Below, piece after piece: positions 43,339-55,461 of a DNA stretch of 64,000 nt (positions within the stretch are counted from its first letter, which is position 1; the number at the start of each line of letters is the position of its first letter). This DNA is from Perilla frutescens (lineage: Eukaryota > Streptophyta > Magnoliopsida > Lamiales > Lamiaceae), in assembly GCA_026008535.1 (NCBI GenBank), contig BRKX01000014.1, forward strand, positions 52,439,006 through 52,503,005, in the 5' to 3' direction. The notes under the pieces are model-generated. The model made no database searches, had not been told where the DNA came from, and saw nothing but the letters and a program-made list of their open reading frames with translations. A program made the translations under genes and the position numbers.

Positions 43339-44303
43339 GGGTTAAGGCTCAAATAGGCCCTGAACTTATTTAGGGGGACCAATTAGGCTCTCCACCTTTT
43401 TTTAGTCTCAATTGAGCCCCTGAACTTTTAATTTGGGCTCAATCAAGCCCCTCGTATAAACGACGTCAATTGATCTGTTAAACCCGAACCGATTTAGCTC
43501 AAACCCAATTACCCATCTTCTCTACCCGCTCCCTCACCCTTGCCGATAATTCAAATAACGGGTCTCACCCTCCCCTAAATCCCGGCACCGGCGAAGGCTC
43601 CCCGTAGTGCGGCTGACCTCCGGCGACCTCTAATTCACCGATTTCTGCCCTCTCCAACCCTCAAAGCCGCTGCCTCATACCTCCTTTATCTCTCCCACCG
43701 CCGGCAACATCTGATACTCGCCGGTCATCTTCGGGGCTCTCCCCATCGACCCCTTCATGCTTGGAAGTCTTCCCACACTCTCCCCATGATTCTGCCATTA
43801 ATCCCCAACACCCATCTCTTCCCATCACTATTCCGGTTCCAAAAACTCAAAAATTTGCTTCTAATATCGACAATGGCGGCTCCCAGCTTCTGGCCGATCC
43901 TCCCGCGAGCTCCTAGCCTCCGCAGCCGCCATCTGCCGGCACTTCAATCCCTTCACCGGTGACTGCAACGCCCCCCATCCCTTCAGCCATGGATCCTCAA
44001 CCTTCTCAGCCCCCAATCATTTTTGGGCTGGTTTTTGAGGCGGGTTAATTGTTTTGGGGCGGGCAAGCGGGGCGGGTTTCTTTTGGGACGGGTTTAATTT
44101 TTTTAGACAAACATAAAACGACGTCGTTTTGTATAAAACGACGTCATTTTGTGTGACAACTAACGTCCGTTTGTGAGATGCTTGACGGAAGGGCTTGATT
44201 GAGCTCAAGTTAAAAGTTCAGGAGCTCAATTGAGATAAAAAAAATTTGGAGGGCCTAATTAGTCCCCCAAAATAAGTTCAGGGGCCTATTTAGGCCTTAA
44301 GCC
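43339..44303. mobile_element. Mutator-like element 3 (long TIRs, perfect 9-bp TSD)
   Basis: Inverted repeats of about 140-150 bp start GGGTTAAGGCTCAAATAGGC on the left and end GCCTATTTAGGCCTTAAGCC on the right; they are more diverged than in the other two. The flanks are exactly TAGAAAAAA (43330-43338 and 44304-44312). The interior (43540-44030) is GC-rich, unlike the surroundings, and may be captured genic DNA, but I cannot name a source. Confidence 0.85.
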
Positions 44304-44312
44304 TAGAAAAAA

Positions 44313-45343
44313 TAGTTGTAATGATAATGTTCTTTATATAATGTAATTTATTTAATTAAAAAGATACAAAAGAAATTATCAATTTATAAGGTAAATATGG
44401 GTATTTATTGTGTTCTTCATTCTATGAGAATAACAATCATAAGAAATATCATTTCATTCATATCTAATTATGTTACTCCATACTAATCATTCCGAGTTAA
44501 CAAGTAGGAGTGAAATTTGAATATAATCACAATTCTCATACCAACTTCTAATCCAAAATTAGCGCATCCCACATAGATCCATACTCCAAAAAGTATGAGA
44601 TTAATTATTGTTTATGTCTTCATCGATATGGCCATATTACTTACTTTTAATTACCTATATATTAATATATTTTACATTTCAAAAATTATCTTATTTATTT
44701 TTTTATATGATAGATAAAGAAAAAATTTCATATCCTTCGTGAATAATTGAACTGAATGTAAGTTTGAAGACTCTAGGGCCCGGTCCTTTGAGTTAGATAT
44801 CCGGAACTTTTAGGTTTGGGTCTTTTTTTTTTCTTTTATTTATATACGTCTCATTGAAGACTCTATTACAAAAATTATATGAAGGTTTAAGAATTCATTT
44901 ATGTGCTAAACTTTCTATATGACCTTTAGCCTTTACTTGTATAAAATAACTATTAGTATTTTTGTCAAAAACCTAATTATTGATATAAAAGGTGAAGATA
45001 CTATGATTATATTTCTAAAAATTAAATGTGATACCGTCAGTATAACTAAACTTTTTAATTTTACATACTAATTATATTTACATATATGCATGTTTATTGA
45101 CACCTCCCGGGTCCAATGAGCCAAAAAAAAAAAACTCAGCCATAAATTATAACATCTAGCATAATTGTAATAGCACTTAAGTTTATTATTTCTTATTTAT
45201 GAAGTACTTTATCATACCACATTTTTTCTTTACTCCATTTTAATTTCTTGAATTCTTGTTCAGCTAAATATAAGAAGTATTAAGGGATATTTCATGTACG
45301 CAATATTAGATTCTCAATGCATATGACATACACTACTGTCATA
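44313..45343. other. AT-rich intergenic DNA, no gene
   Basis: I see nothing beyond short frames and A/T runs. Confidence 0.5.
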
Positions 45344-45469
45344 GACGGACCTACACTAGGTCAAGGGGGGTCACTGGGCCCCCTGAAATTTTAAATTTTT
45401 TGACTATTAATATAGTAATAATATATAATTTTAGCAAGTGTTTTATAAAAATAGATGAAAATACTAAAG

Positions 45470-45560
45470 TGTTGAAAGTTTGGCCCAATGGTAAAGATAG
45501 TTATTTTTGTAATTGAGGTCTTGGGTTCAAATCCCCACAAAAGCATATTTATTTTACTTT
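45470..45560 (+). mobile_element. tRNA-like SINE head
   Basis: TGGCCCAATGGTAAAG at 45481 (A box) and GGGTTCAAATCCCC at about 45523 (B box) are about 42 bp apart. The stretch cannot fold as a full tRNA. It is followed by T-rich sequence and has no clear target duplication. Confidence 0.45.
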
Positions 45561-45764
45561 TTTTTCTAAGGTGACTTTACTTTTTTCTCTTGGGTGGATT
45601 TATTTTTTCCTTTTTTATTTAAATTGAGAATTATTTCAATTTCTGCAGTTTTATTTTCACTATTAATAATTGTTGTATTTTTATTTATTTGAAAAAAGTT
45701 GTTGTATATTTATTTATATATTTTTATACAAAAGTTTTGTATTTTTTCATTAAAATAACAATTG

Positions 45765-45910
45765 TCTTTTTTCATATGTATCGAGAAGCAAATATCGTGG
45801 CTCATACCCCCAACTTGCTCAGTTTGGAGCGGGGTGTGAGTCTCTTTGGACTTGGAATAAGAATTTTCCTCACTGGTTGAGGTTGTTAGTTGATTAATAA
45901 AAATCTTTAT
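45765..45910 (+). pseudogene. LINE 3' remnant, end of RNase H-like domain
   Basis: FHMYREANIVAHTPNLLSLE resembles the HxxREAN-VAH end of the RNase H-like domain of plant LINE proteins. The same domain is found at 54752-54970 (CHMYREANDVTHELARFG). TTGATTAATAAAAATC after the stop fits a LINE 3' end. Confidence 0.55.
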
Positions 45911-46102
45911 CCAAAATCTAATTTGTAGATTTTTCAGACCACTATATATATGTATATATATATATATATTATGTACATATTTATATACTTATCAGTTTGT
46001 TTTATTTTTAGAATTTATAATTATGTATATATATAACATTTTTTTATAGTATTATTATAAATGGCTCCCCTGAATAAAATTCCTGCGTCCGTGACTGACT
46101 AA

Positions 46103-47795
46103 TGGTATACAAATTGTAGCCATGTAATAATCATAATAGATTTAAAGGAAAATCATATTTATTAAATGTAATAATCGTCAACAAAACCTGATGATACTCA
46201 AATAAATTTTTTTTGATAATTTAAACTAAAAAAATGATATCAAATAGAGAAATTAATTCATGGTCCAACTTTTTGTGTACTATATAATTTTTGTATGGAT
46301 AGAACATAAGAATTGTGGTCTGAGAAAATTTCATGATTTCATAATCGTCTTGAATTCTTACATCACAATCTTGTTGAAACTGAAAAGATTTCAAGAATAG
46401 TTCATAGGTTACTGATGATTAATTATGTATTCTCTCATCGCATTTTTTAACCCAATTCAATCATCTTAATTAATCTTTTTTAGTCACATAATTGACCCTC
46501 AATGTTCGCCTCTTTCGTTAATTTTTTTTCTTTAATTTAATATTAAACACACGCATATATAGATACAGATTAATTAATTGGAGCTTTTTTTCCAATCTTG
46601 GATGATTGAATCAAGTACTATTTGAAGAATTTGGCTTCGGTTTTTCTACCATACACTTTAATTAAGTAGAAGAGAATGATATATATAATTTTATAAGATT
46701 TAAGACTCTTTTATTATAGGAATTTTGATAGTTTGATACAAATTAAAGTTACAAATTGAGTTTAACATTATATTTATTCATAAACTTGTTGAAAAATAAA
46801 TGTATTTGCTCTAAAATTAATCCACGAAAAATAAAATCAAGCACCCTAATTTTTAGTATTTTAGTTTAATATATTTTATATGGAGAATTAGTTATATAAT
46901 ATATTATATATTGTGCGATTATATTTTTTAATCCTTTTTGCTTTGTTTTTGTTTCCTCTTGTTGATATATGATGGATAAGTAATTGATCGACCTCGATAA
47001 AGAATTATAATAGTACAATGATATCGAATAAATACTATATATATTTTTTAAACCAAACGAATATAATATAGCATATGTCAAGATTAATTATATTAAAAAT
47101 TTCCATACAACATAAATTGCAACACAATATATATATATATATATATAAGTACAAACATATTGTAAAATAACTTAACAGATGAATTGTGGTAAAAACCACA
47201 ACACGAAAAATCCGAAAACAAACATACGAATTGCGGACGAATTGTGTTATTTGATAGTTTGTTGGTTTATTTCTATATGTGAATTATGTTTATATTTGAC
47301 AATTTTATGGAATAATGATGAAAGAACATTAGCATGCTAATCATAAATTAGTCACATACAAATAATTATAAAATATTAAATAATATAAGTTGATTACATT
47401 ACTACTCTTGGATAAGTTTTTTAAAATAATATTATAATAAGTAAACTCAAAATTATAAAATAATTAGAATACAAATAATAATAAAATATTAAATAATAGT
47501 AGATGATTACATAATTGCCCTTAAAAAAAATTTAAAATAAGGATATAATAGGTAAACCAAAAATTATAAGACAACACACTTTTTATATTAAGTATAGACA
47601 TAGATTAATAAAAAAGAAGAGAAAATGTCATTTATTTAAACGAGCTAGAAACATAAATAAAGAAAATTAGTCCGCCACATACTCTTGCTCAGAATAATCA
47701 AAATAGTACGTAGTATAGAAAATTGTTTTGGAATACATTCCCCACTCCACCTCCGACTTCAATTTTAGTGAAGAACATTTTGTTTCTATGTACTG
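46103..47795. other. AT-rich intergenic DNA upstream of the NLR gene
   Basis: No gene. There is an (AT)n run at about 47130-47147. The end at about 47540-47596 resembles 34583-34640, pointing to an old dispersed repeat. Confidence 0.5.
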
Positions 47796-47805
47796 TATAT
47801 AAAAA
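47796..47805 (+). promoter_or_regulatory. Candidate TATA box of the NLR gene
   Basis: TATATAAAAA lies 223 bp upstream of the NLR start codon. A start of transcription about 30 bp later would leave a 5' UTR near 190 bases. AT-rich DNA makes such matches common, so support is weak. Confidence 0.3.
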
Positions 47806-48018
47806 TTAGAGATTTCATAAAGAAGTTAAATTTTCTTATGTTATGATGATATATTGTTAGAAATGAAATAGTTAAGTAGTAGCTTTGAATTCACTAAATT
47901 GCATGTTAGAGTTCTGAGTCGTATTTCCCACAAAGCCTATTATTAATTTATTACCTTCTCTAATTAACCCTTCGGTGATTGATGTTAGGATCGACCAGCA
48001 TTAGCTAGGGAGAGAGAA

Positions 48019-51000
48019 ATGGCAGAAATTGCTGCAGGTTTTGTTGGACCAGCTATAGAAGTTGTGAAATGGATTGGTGCACCAATCATGCGTCAATTTA
48101 ATTATCTCTGTTGCTTCACTTCCAACATCTCTACTCTCAAACTCGAAGCCGAAAAACTAGATGATATAGAAGGAGACCTGCAGCGGAAAGTTGATAGAGC
48201 AAGAGATAATGTAGAAATCGTTGCGCATGAGGTCGAGGCTTGGTTAACAAAGTCTAATGACATCAAAGGCCTAAAGAATACAATTTTGGATGAAGTTCCA
48301 AATGTAGAAAGTGGTTGTTTGAAGCTTAGAGCTCGTTTTTCTCTTAGCAAGAGAGCTAAGAAAACAACTGATCGTATAATAGAGCTTCGAGGCCAGTGTA
48401 AGTTTGATGCTATATCCCAACCACGACCTCCAGCTGCAGCCGAAGCAGTTCCTTTAGGAATGACGACGTATGAATTCAAGTCAAGAAAACAAATTGAAGA
48501 AGACATCATGACTAGTTTGAGAGGTGGAGATGTGAATATGATAGGGATAAGTGGGATGGGAGGTCTAGGAAAGACTACCATGGCCAAAATAATCAAGAAC
48601 AGAGCATTGAAAGAGCATTTATTTGATGAGGTTGTGATGGTAGTAGTCAGCCAACAAGCAGACAAGTCAAAAATTCAGCTTGAGATTGGCGGATCATTGG
48701 GTTTGGATCTCAAAGATGAAACTGCGGAAGCTAGTAGAGTACAAAAATTACATGCAAGACTAACTGAAGGCAAAAAAAGAATTCTCCTAGTTTTGGATGA
48801 TGTTTGGCAAAGACTCGTGTTTGAGGATTTAGGAATACCTCGTGGTTACAAAGGTTGCACAATTCTACTAACATCCCGAAATAGTGATGTTTTGAGTGCA
48901 ATGGATGTCCAAAAGGATTTTGGAATGAAAGTCTTGTCTGAAGAAGATGCATGGCTTCTCTTCAGAGGGAGAGCTGGCACATGTGTGGATGATACTGGAT
49001 TGAATTCTATTGCAAAAGAAGTCGTAGAAGAGTGCAGAGGATTGCCGATTGCCCTTACAATTGTTGGTGCAGCACTAAAAGAAGAGAATGATAAGCGTAT
49101 TTGGAACGATGCGGTAACGGAATTGAGGAAAGCTAGTCCAAATAATATCCCAGATTTTATTAAAGAAGTTTATAATCCACTAAGAGTAAGTTACGATATG
49201 TTGGAGTCTAAGGAAGCCAAATCCGTATTCTTGCTCTGTTGCTTGTTCGGTGAAGATGATGATATTCCTGTAGAGCACTTGATTTATTTCTGCATGGGGT
49301 TGGGCATATTTGAAGGAGACATCAGCAATTTGGAACAAGCAAGGAATAGGATGAGTGCATTGATTAAGAGGCTCAAAAGTCGGTCTTTGCTGTTAGATAG
49401 TGATTATGAAGATCATATGCGAATGCATGATGTTGTTCGTGATGTTTGCATATTCATTGCTAAAGAGAAAGGATATATTGGTGGCAATGATTGCACTTGG
49501 ATTTCTTCTTTTCAGACCACCGTCGAAAAAAGAACTAAGCTTCCTACAAACTTACGTCTTCTCTTATTGAGTGGTAGTTATTCAGAATTGGAGGAAGAAA
49601 TCAACAAATTCAACAATTCCTTTGTTGAAGGGATCAGAGATCTCCAGGTGTTGTTCATTGAGAAATCCTCATCATTGACATCACTACCGCCACACACTAC
49701 AGAGTCATTAAGAAATCTCAGAACTTTGGTCTTAGATTCATGTAATAAATTGGAGACAATATCTTTTGTTGGGGAGTTGGTACATCTTGAGATTCTCATT
49801 TGTCGTGATTGTCGTTTGATTAAAGAGTTACCACCGGAGATGAAGCGATTAAACCACCTGAAATCGATAGATCTCACAGGGTGTGAAAATCTGGAAAGAA
49901 TAGGTGGAGGAATCATATCAAGTCTAGTTGGGTTGGAAGAGTTGAAGATGTTGGAGAGCTTCAAGAAATGGGATAGCAACGAAAGAGAGAATGGGAATGC
50001 AACGGTGAGAGAGCTGGAGGCCTTGACCAATTTGAGGTGGTTGGAGATTGAGATAGATGATCCTGCCTTAGCTGCCCAAAACATGCGTCTTTCATCAAAG
50101 TTGGACAGATTTCGAATCAGAATTGGACCAGTTGAGGATTTTGAAATCTTACCTGATTCGTTTAACAAAACAATGAGTCTAAAGTGGGAGGGAGAAACTT
50201 GTGTAGGAGAATGGATTGAGATGCAGCTTATAAAAGATGTTGAATGTCTACATTTAACCGGAAATGGTGCAAATAATGTAAACTTGGCAAAAAGTCCAAA
50301 CATAAGGTGGTTGAAGCTGGGTGAGTGTGAGACTATGAAGAATATTGGGAGAACATCAATGGATGATGCTACTGTGTTCCCTCACATGGAGTATCTGGAG
50401 CTTCACTCTCTTCCCCAATTAGAAGAGATATTGGATGGTCCAATTTCATCCAATTCTTTCCACAATCTCGAGGAATTAGTGCTTGTAGATTTGCCGGCAC
50501 TAAAGCAATTGTGGAAGAGCAGTAATAGTAGTCCAGTTTTCCACAACCTCTTTTCCATATGGATCGTCAATTGTCCTAAATTGGAAGAGATATTGGATGG
50601 TCCAATTTCGTCCAATTCTTTCCACAATCTCAAGGAATTGTATCTTGAAGATTTGCTGGCACTAAAGCAATTGTGGAAGAGCAGTAGTAGTCCAGTTTTC
50701 CACAACCTCTCTTCCATAAGTATCGTCAATTGTCCTAAATTGGAAAAGATATTGGATGGTCAAATTTCGTCCAATTCTTTCCACAATCTCAAGGAATTGA
50801 CACTTATAGATTTGCCGTTACTAAAGCAATTGTGGAAGAGCAGTAGTAGTCCAGTTTTCCACAACCTCTCTTCCATATATATCGGCGATTGTCCTAAATT
50901 GGAAGAGATATTGGATGGTCCAATTTCGTCCAATTCTTTCCACAATCTGAAGGAATTAGTTCTCAGAGATTTGCCGTTACTAAAGCAATTGTGGAAGAGC

Positions 51001-51637
51001 AGTAGTAGTCCAGTTTTCCACTACCTCTCTTCCATACGTATCCTCAATTGTCCTAAATTGGAAGAGATATTGGATGGTCCAATTTCGTCCGATTCTTTCC
51101 ACAATCTCAACGAATTAATACTCCTTGATTTGCGGGCACTAAAGCAATTGTGGAAGAGCAGCAGTAGTAGTCCAGTTTTCCACAACCTCTCTTCCATATA
51201 TATCTACCTTTGTCCCTGCCTATGCAATCTAGGCCAGTTGTCATCAATTGCAGAAAATAATTGTCTTTCACAGCTCCAAACTCTATCAATTGGAAATTGT
51301 GAGATGATGGAACAAGTGTTTTTGTGGAACGAAGAAGACGGACGGAGAATAACAAAAATAATGTTCCCAAAACTGAAGGAGGTTGGGTTAAGTAATCTGC
51401 CAAATCTGGTAACTTTGTGTGAAGGAATTGGAAGCATTGAATTCCCTCTACTGAAGAAAGTGAGCATTGAAAAATGCCCAAAAATGAAAAGTATGGTTTC
51501 AAGTGAAGAGAACAACTGTGGAGGCAGCAGAAATGCAGACATTGATGATTATCATTCTCCACATCTCTTTTGCCAACCACAAAATGTGGGTATCACATTT
51601 TTAATTTTACTCAATTTACATTTTACTTCATTTCTCG

Positions 51638-51681
<44 letters not shown>

Positions 51682-53462
51682 GGGAAACATGTCAGTTTAA
51701 ACCAAAAGTGGTTGAAAAATAAGTTTTTTTTTTATCTAAAGTAATTAACAAAAAAAAAATCACCCATTAATTAACATTTAGTATTCATTTTTTTATAATC
51801 GAGACATATATCAGCCTTTTCTCCATAGCATTATATGTATTTTTTAATTGCAGGTTTCATTTGACAGCCTCAAGATATTAGCAGTCGAAGGGAATCCATT
51901 CTATTGCCAAAAAATTCCAGTATCCTTCTTTAATGGATTGGAAGAGCTAACAGTCTGTGGGTATGAGGGAAGTATGAGTTTATTTACGTCTTCAATCACT
52001 CGAAATTTTGTGAGTCTCAGAGAATTGAGTATAAGGAAATGCGATGAGATTGTAGAAGTAATTAAGCATGAGGAAGAGGAGGAAGCCGTGAGTGGTGGTG
52101 AACGGCCTCTTCTATTTCCGAAGTTGGAAAAGCTTGTGTTGACTGATTTATGCAAATTGGAGCACTTTTGCGAATGGAATTGTGATGTGAACTGCAGGAT
52201 AATGAAAATTGATGGGTGCTCTAATTATATGATCAAAATATTCAACTTGGGATCCAATGTAAATTATGAATCACCAACCTTTTCTTTCATTTAATTTTAA
52301 TTTATTATCTAGTTATTTGTAAGGTTACTGATCAGTACATTATTTGAACTGTAGGTTTCTTTCTCCTTTCATGGATTGGAAGAGCTAACAATCTGGAATT
52401 ATGAAGGCAGAATGAGTTTATTTTCGTCTTCAATGGCCGCAAATATTCTTGTCAGTCTCAGAAAATTAGAAATATCTTCTTGTAAAGAGATGGTAAAAGT
52501 GATTGAAGATGAGAAAGAGGAGGAGAATGTGGTGAGTAGTGGTGGTGCTCAAACCACCACGACTATTCTATTTCCTAAATTGCAGGAACTGGAGTTTATT
52601 TCTTTAGAAAAATTGGAGAGCTTTTGCGAATGGAAATGTGACGTTGAGTTGCCTTCATTGAGGAAAGTTGCCATTAACCGCTGCTCTAATATGAAAATTT
52701 TCTCCCGGGGACTAACTACACCAAATTTAGAAAGTGTCGAGATAGACTGGAATGAAGTTTCGGAAAGTGGTGAAAAGGATTTGAATGGCACGTTGGAACA
52801 ATGTTACTTGGCTCGACAGAAGGTAATTTATAAGAACAACTAATATATATATATATATATATATATATTCTTAATTATTTTCTATCTTAATTAATTAATG
52901 GCACGTGTGTCTAGCTACGAGCTTTGTTGGTCCAAACAGATTGTATATATGTGTTAATAGAAACTGGATGAATAATATAATATAATTGTGTGTGTGTATA
53001 TATATTTCATATTTGTGATGTTTTTCTAAATCTTAATTGAGACTTTCTCTCTCTCATCTCTCATTAAGCAGATGACCTTATAATTAAGCTTTTATTATTT
53101 ACTGACCCACTCACTCATCCATTTTGGCATGCACTAATGTAATCAGGAACAACAAAACGGAGAAGAAGCTTATGATGATGACGACGACGACGAGGATGAC
53201 GACGATGATGATGATGATGAAGAATTGGGGGAGAAACAAAGGTAAAACAAGTAACATTCTAAATTAATTATTCGACCACATGACTCACAAAATTAAGTTA
53301 GCTTTGCATGCTCCCATCATTTAATTATTTCTTAATAAAAGTAGTTTTGCATGCTCCATTATCATATGAAAATAGTTTTTTCTCTTAATCAGGAAAACAA
53401 CAAATCCAGCACTAGAAGAAGAAGGAAGAAAGGGTGAAATAGAGGAGGAACAAAATTCATAA
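48019..53462 (+). CDS. CC-NB-ARC-LRR disease-resistance receptor (NLR), five exons
   Basis: Inferred exons: 48019-51585, 51854-52258, 52355-52822, 53147-53241, 53393-53462; all introns are GT-AG and all joins keep frame, giving 1534 residues. The CC domain (1 to about 150) lacks an EDVID motif, as in RPS2/RPS5-type CNLs. NB-ARC: P-loop GISGMGGLGKTT 176-187, kinase-2 ILLVLDDVW 255-263, RNBS-B TILLTSRN, GLPIAL 341-346, RNBS-D FLLCCLF, MHD 469-471. The LRR begins at about 510 and includes five near-identical tandem repeats (about 801-1065). The protein is an intracellular immune receptor, held inactive by ADP and activated by a pathogen effector or its target. It resembles the At4g27190 group. 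No inactivating change is seen. Intron 1 holds an (ATT)n run and intron 3 an (AT)n run at 52842-52868. Confidence 0.9.
50419..51214 (+). repeat. Five 159/162-bp tandem repeats coding LRRs
   Basis: The anchor TTGGAAGAGATATTGGATGG (or a one-base variant) starts at 50419, 50581, 50740, 50899 and 51058, so units are 162, 159, 159 and 159 bp (54 or 53 codons). Each holds two LRRs: EEILDGPISSNSFHNLKEL and ALKQLWKSSSSPVFHNLSS. The first unit has an extra Asn/Ser codon and the last an extra Ser. The units differ mainly at the solvent-face positions after the second LRR (WIVN, SIVN, YIGD, RILN, YIYL). Confidence 0.95.
51640..51680. repeat. (ATT)n microsatellite in NLR intron 1
   Basis: About 13 units of TTA/ATT. 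Read through, it gives a poly-Tyr stretch; the splice sites at 51586 and 51853 place it in an intron. Confidence 0.9.
53147..53462 (+). CDS. NLR exons 4 and 5: acidic C-terminal tail
   Basis: Exon 4 (53147-53241) codes EEAY followed by about 18 almost continuous Asp/Glu residues; exon 5 (53393-53462) codes a Lys/Glu-rich end (PALEEEGRKGEIEEE). Both are bounded by good AG and GT sites, and the split codon (AG|G) keeps frame to a TAA at 53460. Exon 3 could instead read through its donor and stop at 52843, which would drop the tail. The GAT/GAC run at 53175-53220 is also a microsatellite. Confidence 0.65.
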
Positions 53463-54700
53463 TTAATTCTTCAACATTATATATATGATGTGGTAAGCCG
53501 CTTTCATTTCTTTCATTGGAATTACATTTCTAAGTTTAATTTTACAATTTTATATGATCATCTAGCTGTAGTGCCAACAATTTTATCTACCCAAAATTTC
53601 AATTGTTAATAATCAAAGTTAACTAGGATTGGGTTATATTATTTGAAAGTGAGTAATTTCATTATGATAATTCAAAATATTTTATTTGATGCATCACATA
53701 TGTTCTCTTATTTGGTAACTGCGGTCATATTTGTATTTTATGTTGTTGAAATCCCTTAATTCATTTTTTTTCATATCGTGTGTGATTTGTTTATTTTATG
53801 GCCGATATATTTTCCCTCTTTAATGATTTTCTATTCTTCAAGTTCTCATTTCATTTTATGCACGTTTTTTTTTTAAATTCTTCATTTTGTTTATTCTGAC
53901 ATTTTTTATTTTTTTTGTTGGCTTCGGATTTTGAATTTGTATGCGGCTCATTTTCAGGTTTCTCGTATTTGTTGTTTCCTCGGCTTTCGAGATAGGATGG
54001 TGGTTATTTCCCTTTTGATTTTGAAACTTTGTACTGTTCATTTTTATTCTAATGGTTTTCCACGTATCTGTTCTTAAACATGTTCATATATTAGAGGATA
54101 CTCTTTTTCCTACTCGAGGGTTTTTCCCACAGGGTTTACCTCGAGAGGTTTTAATGAGGTCCGGCTCTCTGAGGTTTCAATTTGTGATTCACGAGAGTTT
54201 TAGGTGTTGTTTGTTCTTTTTCGTTTTACATTTATTTATAAAAATCTTATTCGACTTACTTCAAAATAAAAGTGGTAATATGGCACAAAAGAGCAACACT
54301 CTGTCACTACATATTATGGAAACCAAAGGGGCTGAGGTTAACATAATTGATAGTATTGGAGAATTACTTTAATAATATACACTGTAAGGGAAATAGTATA
54401 TACAATTTAAATTTTAATCATGCATAAATATAAGTGTATAAATTTTAAACATGCATAAATATATGTTTCTTAAAGATTATGTTTTAGCCTATAAATTTTG
54501 TTGCAAATTATTTCATGTTTTACATTTTTTAACACACTTCCTCCTAATTTTACCCCTATAAAATCTCTTTCTCATTAACTGTGTTGAGGAAATTAAGGAG
54601 GAATATAGAGGCATAAAGATCTGTCTAAGAGATAAATTAAGTTATATAGGAAAATATCACTTCATAGGGAGAGAATGTATATTTGTCACATTTTTTAATT
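53463..54700. other. NLR 3' flank with a degenerate retroelement end
   Basis: At 54085-54165, GATACTCTTTTTCCTACTCG, GGGTTTTTCCCACAGGGTTT and ACCTCGAGAGGTTTTAATGAGG resemble the stem-loop stretch often found near the 3' end of plant Ty1/copia internal regions. CTCGAGG and CCTCGAG can pair. There is no LTR or coding evidence. The rest is AT-rich with no gene. Confidence 0.3.
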
Positions 54701-54751
54701 TTTAATTTTTGTTGCGAAACTTTTTTTTTTGAACCAAAACCAATAAATTTC

Positions 54752-55060
54752 TCAAATCATATCCCTCAACCAAGAAGGGTACAAAGAGTTCCAAGTAATC
54801 ATCCCCTCACAATTAGCGCCAAAACGGGCTAGTTCATGAGTGACATCATTAGCTTCTCTATACATATGACAAAAGTCGATAATGAGGTTTCCATTCCAAA
54901 CCAAATGGTTTCCATTCTCACGACAAGGCCTTGATCGAGAGCTATGAGGTTCGAAAAAACCAGTTTCCAAAAGATAGGCCGACTTGACTGAAAAAAAACA
55001 CCTTTTGCATCAATCTTCCATATACAACGATCCCCACCAAACCTCAAAACATTAAACTTT
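54752..55060 (-). pseudogene. LINE remnant, RNase H-like domain
   Basis: Minus-strand frames read VRMETIWFGMETSLS and, shifted by one, FCHMYREANDVTHELARFG and ITWNSLYPSWLRDMI. This is the C-terminal RNase H-like domain of plant LINE reverse transcriptases (HxxREAN-VxHELAR, then P-WL). It is frameshifted and 5'-truncated, as usual for LINE copies. Confidence 0.65.
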
Positions 55061-55344
55061 CTGAAAATGAGGAAGTAATTAATTCATATAGAAAACTTTA
55101 AATTAAGATTAGGGGATCCATATATAAAAAATTTAATCGAGTTTAACCTATATATATATATATTTAATACATGTTATATATCAATTTGACATATGAAAGA
55201 AAAACTCAATTTAGGAAATTAATGAGTTAATATTGATATATCATGATATGTATATATACTTCAATTTTCTGTTGTTTTCAATGAAACTTTTATTAAAAAA
55301 TAACTACAACGTAACAAAAAAAAGTAATAAAATAAGTCAAGCAT

Positions 55345-55425
55345 GACAACTATGACTTAGTTGGTAGAGTCCGTAGATAAACTCATGGTTCGATAATCAC
55401 GAGTTCAAATACCCACCAACTAACG
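55345..55425 (+). mobile_element. tRNA-like SINE head next to the HAK fragment
   Basis: TGACTTAGTTGGTAGAG (55353-55369) resembles an A box and GAGTTCAAATACC (55401-55413) a B box. Neither tail nor target duplication is clear. It lies where the intron after the HAK exon would be. Confidence 0.4.
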
Positions 55426-55461
55426 TAAGACCCTATTGCATTAGATTGTAAATTTACGTAC

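Larger units (their letters stand above)
45344..46102. mobile_element. Composite transposon remnant with hAT-like ends
   Basis: The left end (ATAGACGGACCTACACTAGG, then GGTCACTGGGCCCCCTG) and right end (CTCCCCTGAATAAAATTCCTGCGTCCGTGAC) look like the degenerate inverted ends common in plant DNA transposons. Between them lie a tRNA-like SINE promoter and a LINE 3' piece. No target duplication is clear. Confidence 0.3.

Noticed and set aside
51586..51744. C-terminal poly-Tyr extension of the NLR first exon
   Set aside because: It is reading through an intron with an (ATT)n run; GT at 51586 and AG at 51852-51853 restore an LRR frame.
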